Shown one piece after another: positions 57,178 to 64,000 of a stretch of DNA of 64,000 bases. The notes beneath the pieces are model-generated. The model had not been told where the DNA came from. It saw only the letters and a program-made list of their open reading frames with translations, and made no database searches. The translations under genes and the position numbers were made by a program. Position 1 is the stretch's first letter; each line of letters begins with the position of its first letter. This DNA is from Hoylesella marshii DSM 16973 = JCM 13450 (lineage in GTDB: Bacteria; Bacteroidota; Bacteroidia; Bacteroidales; Bacteroidaceae). The stretch lies in contig NZ_GL397214.1 in NCBI RefSeq assembly GCF_000146675.1, forward strand, positions 1,681,347 through 1,745,346. The letters are read 5' to 3'.

Positions 57178-60100
57178 TCAGTGTGTGAGCGAGAGTTTCA
57201 TACTAAGGCCGAAGTCCTGTGTTGTGGTGGGATAACTGCTACCCGATAGCAATGGCGTGTTCGTCTGTCGGTCATAATAGAAGCTCAGGGTCAGGAGGCG
57301 CGAGAGCGTATAGTCGGCCATGAAGCTTAACTTAAAGGCTGTGTTGCCACTGCTGGCGTTACTTGCACAGCCAGCGATGTCGCGACTGATGGCAGCCTGT
57401 CGACGATAGCTCAGGTCAAGGCGGAGGTTCAGGTCATGGTTCATGCGGAGGCCTCGCGTGTTTGTTGCAGCAGAAGAGGCCGCTGTCGGTGCATCGGTTG
57501 GCGTCTTCTTATTACCTTTTGCACGACGTTTCCCACCATTACCAAAGAGATTTACGTCGTTGATGCGATAGCCCATGCCCACTACCCAGTCGCGGCTTGT
57601 GGCTTCGTTGATTTGTATGCTCGTCATGCTAAGGCTCAACACCCGTGTAGTGCGGTATTCGAGCTTGCAGGAGAGGTTGTTCAGAAAGGTCATGTCGATG
57701 CCGAGCAACGGGGAGAAAGCCTCATTGATACTCACTTGCGACACGTTGTACATGCTGCTCGGCACAGGATTTCCGGTGGTGGCATCGGTAACGAATCCCA
57801 ACCCGTTCATGTATTCCATGTAGGTGCTGTAACTGCCGTAGCTGCCCACGGCATAGATACTCTTGTAAGCATGGTTGAGGTTGATGCTCTTGAATACATC
57901 GCGGAACCACGGCAGTTCGACCAACCCACTATAACGCACCGTCCAGTTGGGTAGCAACCGAGAGAGCGAAGGGAAGATACTGAGCCCGTTACCTCCCATG
58001 CCCGTGTAGGTAGAGAGGAAAGCCGGCACCATGACATCGGCACTGTAACGGTTCACTCCTCCGTTAGCGGGATTGAATACATTGCCGGCCAAGGTACTTC
58101 CCTGCGGGTATCGTGCGCCGGCATATTGGCTTTCCACCCGTGTGCGGAAACCGTCTAAAGCATTGCAGAATCGCTCGAACGAAGCCGACCGATACCCGCT
58201 GCGGGCATCGCCCACGCCCTCGAAAGCACTGCGCAGGCTAAGGGTTGTCATGGTGAAAGTGCCGCTTTGCGTGGTAGGGGTACCCGTGTACATATATTGT
58301 ATGCTCCTTGCACGAGTTTCCGTTCGCGAGGCGTTGAGGTCAATCTTCAGGTTTCGTATCGGCTCAAGCGTGAGGCGTATCTGCACATCTTCCGTGCGGT
58401 TGGTGGTAGCGGGTGTAGCCACAGAGTCGTTCATCAGCAACCAGCCATTGTCGCGTGCCTTGCCGATATAGTTGTCGTCTACCATTCCAAAGGCAAAGTT
58501 GAGCCCGGGAGCGAGCAAGCCCATACCACGCGACTGCCCGAAAGCGTCGCCTACTGTGGGCAGGAAGCCGGGCAGCGAGAGGGCATATTGGTTGCGGTAA
58601 CTGATGCTGACGGTACGCACCATCATCAGCATGCGGGCTACATGCTGTGCCGTACTGTACCATGGTTGGTTGTCGAGCGGTTCTCGAGGAGTGACGGTGA
58701 GCTTCAGCGTAACGGCTGTATCCAATGGATTGGATACCCGGATGCGATTGTCGTCGAGCTTCCGGTACTTCAATTTGAGAACCTTCCCGTCGGTGGTTCT
58801 GGCCGCTACGAAGAAGCGGCGGGTTTTCTTGCCATGGTTCACGATGATGGATGTATCGGGCTTAAGCGTAAGCTCCTGCTCATAGCTGCGCTGATTGCGA
58901 GGCAAAGCCTTTTTCTTCTCGTCGTCGGGTTGCTTTTCCTGTGGATGGCGTTGCTGTTGCGTCAGTGGGTTTTCGGGGCGCTTACGGGTTTGCGAAGACG
59001 GACGCTTACGGAATCGTTCGTTCGTTTTCCGCAGGAACGGGATGTGATCGTAGAGACGCTCCATGTTGAACGTGCCGTTGAGGTTGAATGTTCTATTGGA
59101 TGTCACGATGCTTCCCAGCGATGTGCCGTCTTCCAAGTGTGTACCTCGCACCCATCCGTAGGTGGCATTGTAGTTGGCATCTGCGTTGATCCAGTCGAAT
59201 ACAGGTAGCAAGTGAAGAGGCAGTTGGTAGGAAGCAGTGAACGTCTGGTTGTAATCGAGGGGTGTACCCATGTGCTTGATGCTCGTCCAAACCGAGTCCT
59301 TCCATGCGTGATAACGGTCGGGGTACAGTGACTTGTTTACGGGTGTATAAGGCTCTTCTACCTCTGCATGGGTGGCACTTTGGAAACTTGCGTGCAGATG
59401 GTGGGTGAGATCCCACCTTACGGAGAAGTCTCGATTCCACAAGAATTGCTCATTGAATGTAAGAGGAAGTTGCGTTCCGCCTCCACCCATCATGTCTCGT
59501 TCCTGCAATTCATAGTAATTACGTATGATTTCGGAGTTGAAAGAAAGGTTTTGGGGTAGCCAGTTCAGGCCGAAGCGTTTCAGAATGTCGAACCATTTGG
59601 AGCGATTCCTGATGAGTGCCTTGAAGGGTTCAAAAGTCTTGTAAACGGGAGACCATGTGTAGTTTATGGCACCTCGCCACTTGTCTTCATTCTCATAGAC
59701 AGTGGTCTTTCCGCTGGTGTTGCGGTGGCTGTGACTATAAGAAAACGAGAAGTTGGCAGGGTCGTAGGGCATGGGGTGGTGTTTCGTGGCGATACCCACA
59801 CGCATGTTGGAGAGCGAGAAGTTGGTGTTCGTGGTTTTCGTCACGGCAATGCTCTCTATCGAGTCGCGCTCCGAACGGCTTCCGGTGGCATCGAGGGCAT
59901 CTTTCAGTCGCATATCGGTATCGAGCGGGTTATATTTCGGACTTATCTTCTCCTTGGTCACAGAATAATAGAGCGGCGCAGATACCTTCGCCTTGTCGGG
60001 GAAGAATTTGCCAAGTTCCAAGCTGGCTGTCATGCTGTAAGTACCATAATTGTCCTTGGAACGCTCGTTTACACCCTGCTCCAAGCCGCCAAAGCCGTCG

Positions 60101-63100
60101 GTCATATACTTACCGGCCACATTTACGGTGCCGAAGTCTGAGAGTTGCATGTTGAGGTTTCCTTGTGCCGCCCAGCCACCTTCGTTGTTGTAGTCTCTCA
60201 ACCGCAGTTCGTTCACCCATATTTCTCCGCTCTTTGCATCGCCGGAATTGTTACGCACGCCTATCATCATGGTATGCACATCGCCCAAAGTGGGGTTGCC
60301 CATGATGCTTATCTTGTTGTTCGGGCGGTCATTGTCGTAGAGGCTGAATACCGTGGTATATGAGGTCAGTCCCTGCGCCTTAGCCTTGTTGCGTGCCTTT
60401 TTCAGAGCGGTGAATACCGACAGGGGAATGTCAAGCATGTTTTCCTCAGGCCATACGGTGGCACGCGCCTGTCCGGAATACGTATCATAACGCCCCGCGG
60501 GAGTAAGACGTAGAGGTATCTCGTATTCATAGTAATTGTTTTTGTAGTCGCTTCCCAAACGGATGAATACGGACAGTTGGTTGTCTGCAAGGTTGGTCGT
60601 GTTCTGTTGCAGTGCATTGGCATGCACGAACATTTGCAGGCGCTTGTATTGTCGAAGGTCGAGGCTCGTGTTCTTGTACACGGCCTTAGCCTGTCCCGTA
60701 GAGAGATTCGTCACCACCATGTTCAATGCCTGTTCGTTGTTTTCCGTAAGCTGTGGCTGTGAAGGGTCTACTACGCGGCTGATGCCGGGTGGGAGTACAT
60801 AGTTTACAGGGTCTTTATCGCCATTCTCCTCTATGGATACCGCGCTCACTGCCATGTGACCCGTACCTGCTGAAGAGCCGTTGAGTGGCTGTTCGTAAAG
60901 CCGCCAGTCGCCTCTTACAAGGTCGAAACTACCGAATCGCAATACGAGAGGACGCGTGCTGTTTGTCAAAAACATGCGCATAAAACGTATGGAAGTGAAG
61001 TCGGAGATGCCACCCTCGCGCCGCTCGTAACGGTCAAGAGGGATGCGAAACTGGTACCATGTAACAGTAGGCTTGCTACCATCGCGCAGGGCCGCAAGGG
61101 CTTCGCGCTTGTCTACAATGAAGTTTCTACCCACTACCATATCCTGCGGGCGCAGAGACACATGGTATTGGTAGTACTTTTCATACTCATTGAGCGTATA
61201 GTCTTGGTTGATGTCTTCCACATCGGGTGTAGTCTTATAGGAGGTGTCGTAGCCCTCCGGTTGATTGCTCGGTGAGTTTCCTTGGGGGTTGTTGATGCGC
61301 TTGTAACGCTCAAGGATTGAAGTCTGCGCACGGTCGAAGTCCGACCCGCGGAAGTAATGATAGTCATCGTTGGCAGGGTCGGCTTGTATTTGTTGGTAGA
61401 CATCAGGGGCAACATTCGCTTGCACACTCGTCAGGAATGGTTGATAGGGAGTGAACTGTTGCTCCTCAGTATCAGTTAAGCCATTGTATCCCACGTCTTG
61501 CAGTTCTCGTGCACCCGCCGATGTAGCGAAGGCATAAGTCACAGTGGCCTGATTCGGAATCCGTCCCCATTGCGTGGTGGTGTAGGCCTGCGACCCATCT
61601 ACCGGCATACCACTCTCATAAAACTTTTTACCGTCATGCAGCACATCCTCACTGATTTCTCCCAAATTCATGTAGAAGTCGGCACCATACTGCGCCGCAT
61701 CGCTCTGTGTGTTGCTATAGATAAAGGGGTCGAGTAGCCAGAATTCTATGTATTCGATATTGGCTTTTTCAAAGTCGTTGGTATCCAGTCGACGCATCAT
61801 TCCGCCCCAACGTTGCTGCGGATGGGGCAGCGTACCGTCGGCATTCAGTGTGGGATCGAAGTTATAAGGGCCACGTTCAGTGGGATAATAGGCAAGGTTG
61901 AGGATGGAAAGGGTGGAAAGTGCACCATTGTATGCGCTTTGGTCACGGTTCGGGTATAGCTCCGAGACGGGCACCTCGCGCACATAGTGGTTGCTCAGTT
62001 GGGAAATGTCGCTCTTGATGTGGCCGGGGGTAAGCGATGAACTGCGGCGCGTGAAGAGGGGATCTATAGTGTACCACGCCAAACGAGCACGATTGAAACC
62101 GCTTCGGAGTGTCGTCTTGTCGGTATGCTCTGCAAACATGGAAGGTACACTTGACAGCACCCACGACGTAGGAGTCGACACATCAATAGTGCTCTTAGTA
62201 TTCTCGAAGTCGTCGAGATAGGAGGCATTATCTTGCGTGCCCCTGTTCTTACCGGCAATGAGTTGGGCAAACTCGGCATTCAACTGTATATAAGAAGGGG
62301 CTGTCACATGCAGAAAGGGTATTTTGTCGAGCATATGTGTGAGCCATTGACTCTCCTTTTTCCAATTCAGGTTTATCCCCCAGAGTGTATTGTTGAGGGG
62401 CTCGCTGCCCATAGATACCTTGGAAGTGAGCGACTGCTCCGACAGATGTTGGAAGGTGCCGCCCAGCTGGAAATTCTTCGAGAAGTCGTATAGCCAATTC
62501 AGCCCTAACATAGTCTTGCGCTGCTGCCCATAGTCGGTATTGCTTTCGAGCGACACATTGACGGGCGTACCTGCGTCGAGAATGCTCTGATTGAGTATAG
62601 TCACTTCACCTGCGGAGTAGTCTACGCTGTAGTCAGACCCCTCCGAGAGGGTGACACCGCCTGCAGTCACTTTGACCGAACCCTGCGGCACGTTGTATGC
62701 TCCTAACGAAATGATGTTGGCCGAAGTGCCGCGAAACTGACCGGCAAGCACAAACTTATCTTTCTCGGCCATCTGTTTGGCCACGGTCTTGGTGGAGTCA
62801 TACAGCTCCGTGAAGCTATAGGATGAGGCTTTCGTTGCCGATACGCCTCGCTGCAAGAGGTAGTTGTAGAGGTTTTGACCAAAGGGTTCTACCTTGGGCA
62901 AAAACACTCTGCCACCGGCCACCGTGTAGCCTTCCACGTAGTCGAAGTAACCATTGGCATGAGGCTTATTATTATTGTCGAGGCGGTCGGCACCCACTGC
63001 TTTGATGAGCGGGTCGTTCTTGACCTGCTGCTCCGGCAGATAGTTGAGATACACGCCTGTAGTATCGCTCCGATACTTAATATCCATACGGAATCTATCT

Positions 63101-64000
63101 CGCTCAACGGAGGAGGCCAGATAGTAAACGTTTTTCATCATGAGGTCCCAGTTACCCTGCTTGGGATGGTTACTCGTGTTCTTCAGAGACTTGACAAAGA
63201 GTGCTTTATTCACGTCTGACACATCGGACGCAAACTCACCGACCTGATATGTCATGCCACCATATGTATATTCGTATGCCACTGCGAGCACTTGATCTGT
63301 CTGTATGCCACTGCGTAGAGACACATAGCCGAGGGCATTGTTTACGGTATACTCGGAGGCATTCAGCAGACGGGCACTCTCCAACTTCTCGTAATCAGTA
63401 CCTCCGGTGAAGCCTGCAATGGCATCGAGCACGGTGCCGGTGCGATCAATATCGCGGGCATCGGCATAGGTAGTCGTCATGGCACCATATTCCGTATTGG
63501 CACTGTTGGCAGGTACGGGTACGCCCAAGGCCGCCCACAAGGGGTTAGAGATACGTGTGTTTTCGCCCAAGTCGGTCAGTGCGATGATATTCCGCGTATT
63601 GGCGGTCGTACCGGTTTTGTTGGTCACCCATATCTCCACACGGTTGATTTTTACGCCTGTCATGAGGTTCGGCAGCGATTGCATGGCCTTGTCGTAGATA
63701 CTCCGGAAGTATTGAGACAGGAAGAAGTGGCGGTTCTCCTCGTAGTCGGCTGCATCTATCTCAAAGGGTGTCAGCTGTACGCCGCCCCTTGATGACACAC
63801 TCTTAGTAGATGATTTCTTCTGTGAAAGCACGGTTTGCAGTTTCAGTTTGCCAAACTGCATGTCGGTACGAATGCCGAAGAGTGAACTTGCGCCGGTGAT
63901 AAGCGAGGAGTTGGAAGGGAAAGAGACATTACCTGCCTCCACGAGTTTGATAATTTCGTCTTCCTTACCTTCGTATTTCAGTTTCAGATTCTGTGCATCA
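57178..64000 (-). CDS. sprA: T9SS outer-membrane translocon SprA/Sov, 5' end outside window
   Basis: The frame is open from the window edge to the stop at 57178, giving at least 2273 residues; the true N-terminus lies beyond base 64000. Family segments include EAGNVSFPSNSSLITGASSL near the left edge of the visible part, DDFENTKSTIDVSTPTSW, ISEDVLHDGKKFYESGMP and the C-terminal strand DFGLSMKLSLTH. SprA is the giant 36-strand barrel through which T9SS cargo crosses the outer membrane. A Pro/Gln/Lys-rich basic insert lies at about 58890-59010. It is 47 kb from the gldKLMN operon. Confidence 0.95.
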   Translation of the reverse strand, partial: DAQNLKLKYEGKEDEIIKLVEAGNVSFPSNSSLITGASSLFGIRTDMQFGKLKLQTVLSQKKSSTKSVSSRGGVQLTPFEIDAADYEENRHFFLSQYFRSIYDKAMQSLPNLMTGVKINRVEIWVTNKTGTTANTRNIIALTDLGENTRISNPLWAALGVPVPANSANTEYGAMTTTYADARDIDRTGTVLDAIAGFTGGTDYEKLESARLLNASEYTVNNALGYVSLRSGIQTDQVLAVAYEYTYGGMTYQVGEFASDVSDVNKALFVKSLKNTSNHPKQGNWDLMMKNVYYLASSVERDRFRMDIKYRSDTTGVYLNYLPEQQVKNDPLIKAVGADRLDNNNKPHANGYFDYVEGYTVAGGRVFLPKVEPFGQNLYNYLLQRGVSATKASSYSFTELYDSTKTVAKQMAEKDKFVLAGQFRGTSANIISLGAYNVPQGSVKVTAGGVTLSEGSDYSVDYSAGEVTILNQSILDAGTPVNVSLESNTDYGQQRKTMLGLNWLYDFSKNFQLGGTFQHLSEQSLTSKVSMGSEPLNNTLWGINLNWKKESQWLTHMLDKIPFLHVTAPSYIQLNAEFAQLIAGKNRGTQDNASYLDDFENTKSTIDVSTPTSWVLSSVPSMFAEHTDKTTLRSGFNRARLAWYTIDPLFTRRSSSLTPGHIKSDISQLSNHYVREVPVSELYPNRDQSAYNGALSTLSILNLAYYPTERGPYNFDPTLNADGTLPHPQQRWGGMMRRLDTNDFEKANIEYIEFWLLDPFIYSNTQSDAAQYGADFYMNLGEISEDVLHDGKKFYESGMPVDGSQAYTTTQWGRIPNQATVTYAFATSAGARELQDVGYNGLTDTEEQQFTPYQPFLTSVQANVAPDVYQQIQADPANDDYHYFRGSDFDRAQTSILERYKRINNPQGNSPSNQPEGYDTSYKTTPDVEDINQDYTLNEYEKYYQYHVSLRPQDMVVGRNFIVDKREALAALRDGSKPTVTWYQFRIPLDRYERREGGISDFTSIRFMRMFLTNSTRPLVLRFGSFDLVRGDWRLYEQPLNGSSAGTGHMAVSAVSIEENGDKDPVNYVLPPGISRVVDPSQPQLTENNEQALNMVVTNLSTGQAKAVYKNTSLDLRQYKRLQMFVHANALQQNTTNLADNQLSVFIRLGSDYKNNYYEYEIPLRLTPAGRYDTYSGQARATVWPEENMLDIPLSVFTALKKARNKAKAQGLTSYTTVFSLYDNDRPNNKISIMGNPTLGDVHTMMIGVRNNSGDAKSGEIWVNELRLRDYNNEGGWAAQGNLNMQLSDFGTVNVAGKYMTDGFGGLEQGVNERSKDNYGTYSMTASLELGKFFPDKAKVSAPLYYSVTKEKISPKYNPLDTDMRLKDALDATGSRSERDSIESIAVTKTTNTNFSLSNMRVGIATKHHPMPYDPANFSFSYSHSHRNTSGKTTVYENEDKWRGAINYTWSPVYKTFEPFKALIRNRSKWFDILKRFGLNWLPQNLSFNSEIIRNYYELQERDMMGGGGTQLPLTFNEQFLWNRDFSVRWDLTHHLHASFQSATHAEVEEPYTPVNKSLYPDRYHAWKDSVWTSIKHMGTPLDYNQTFTASYQLPLHLLPVFDWINADANYNATYGWVRGTHLEDGTSLGSIVTSNRTFNLNGTFNMERLYDHIPFLRKTNERFRKRPSSQTRKRPENPLTQQQRHPQEKQPDDEKKKALPRNQRSYEQELTLKPDTSIIVNHGKKTRRFFVAARTTDGKVLKLKYRKLDDNRIRVSNPLDTAVTLKLTVTPREPLDNQPWYSTAQHVARMLMMVRTVSISYRNQYALSLPGFLPTVGDAFGQSRGMGLLAPGLNFAFGMVDDNYIGKARDNGWLLMNDSVATPATTNRTEDVQIRLTLEPIRNLKIDLNASRTETRARSIQYMYTGTPTTQSGTFTMTTLSLRSAFEGVGDARSGYRSASFERFCNALDGFRTRVESQYAGARYPQGSTLAGNVFNPANGGVNRYSADVMVPAFLSTYTGMGGNGLSIFPSLSRLLPNWTVRYSGLVELPWFRDVFKSINLNHAYKSIYAVGSYGSYSTYMEYMNGLGFVTDATTGNPVPSSMYNVSQVSINEAFSPLLGIDMTFLNNLSCKLEYRTTRVLSLSMTSIQINEATSRDWVVGMGYRINDVNLFGNGGKRRAKGNKKTPTDAPTAASSAATNTRGLRMNHDLNLRLDLSYRRQAAISRDIAGCASNASSGNTAFKLSFMADYTLSRLLTLSFYYDRQTNTPLLSGSSYPTTTQDFGLSMKLSLTH

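Noticed and set aside
58267-59208. 313-codon plus-strand frame antisense to sprA
   Set aside because: It lies wholly inside a well-recognised gene on the other strand and lacks any domain-like pattern; long shadow frames are expected at this GC content.

Overview
The window is a contiguous piece of a Bacteroidota chromosome, most likely from Prevotellaceae (order Bacteroidales). The lineage is inferred from gene content, from Bacteroidota-type promoters (-33 TTTG, 19-20 nt, -7 TAnnTTTG) in front of many genes, from the near absence of Shine-Dalgarno sequences, and from a type IX secretion system (T9SS). Coding DNA is almost all housekeeping. No IS transposase, phage gene, integrase or CRISPR array was seen.

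Layout. 1-3.7 kb: the 5' part of a DUF2851 gene and the divergent threonine-degradation pair tdh/kbl. 4-10.5 kb: the T9SS core operon porP-gldK-gldL-gldM-gldN plus a small outer-membrane barrel. 10.5-11.8 kb: a gene-free repeat block. 11.8-15.2 kb: nhaD, ychF, lgt. 15.4-21.3 kb, minus strand: an ECF sigma/anti-sigma pair and topA-aroK-speA. 21.6-26.4 kb: an MgtC-family protein, an outer-membrane barrel, an RclC-like protein, a Crp-family regulator and an RluA-family enzyme. 26.4-27.9 kb: a second repeat block. 27.9-32.8 kb, minus strand: a YidE/AspT-type transporter with a tandem-repeat promoter region, then rplM-rpsI-rpsB-tsf. 33.2-37 kb: a flippase, a GT14 transferase and a DUF5074 lipoprotein. 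37.4-46 kb: a partial dcw cluster (murG, murC, ftsQ, ftsA, ftsZ), yqeY, rubredoxin, recO, tRNA-Glu and rpsT. 46-47.6 kb: a third repeat block. 47.6-56.7 kb: Lrp regulator, a C26-M19 peptidase fusion, a glutaminyl cyclase, DUF3109, ung, folP, cdaA, ruvB, a decayed toxin-antitoxin locus, coaD and ybeY. 57.2 kb to the end, minus strand: sprA/sov, the T9SS outer-membrane channel, running off the window.

Functional links. GldL/GldM form the T9SS motor, GldK/GldN the periplasmic ring, PorP a barrel partner and SprA the translocon. All four proteins with a clear signal peptidase I site (PorP, GldN and two barrels) have Gln as the predicted first mature residue, and the window also encodes the glutaminyl cyclase expected to cyclise it.

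The least explained part is the intergenic DNA: 22-bp-period arrays, each of four units, at five loci; modules of about 66 bp carrying covarying hairpins at three large loci; a 441-bp inverted repeat pair enclosing 16.2 kb; a 279-bp element with perfect 18-bp terminal inverted repeats; and a 66-bp tandem repeat carrying a promoter box in each copy.
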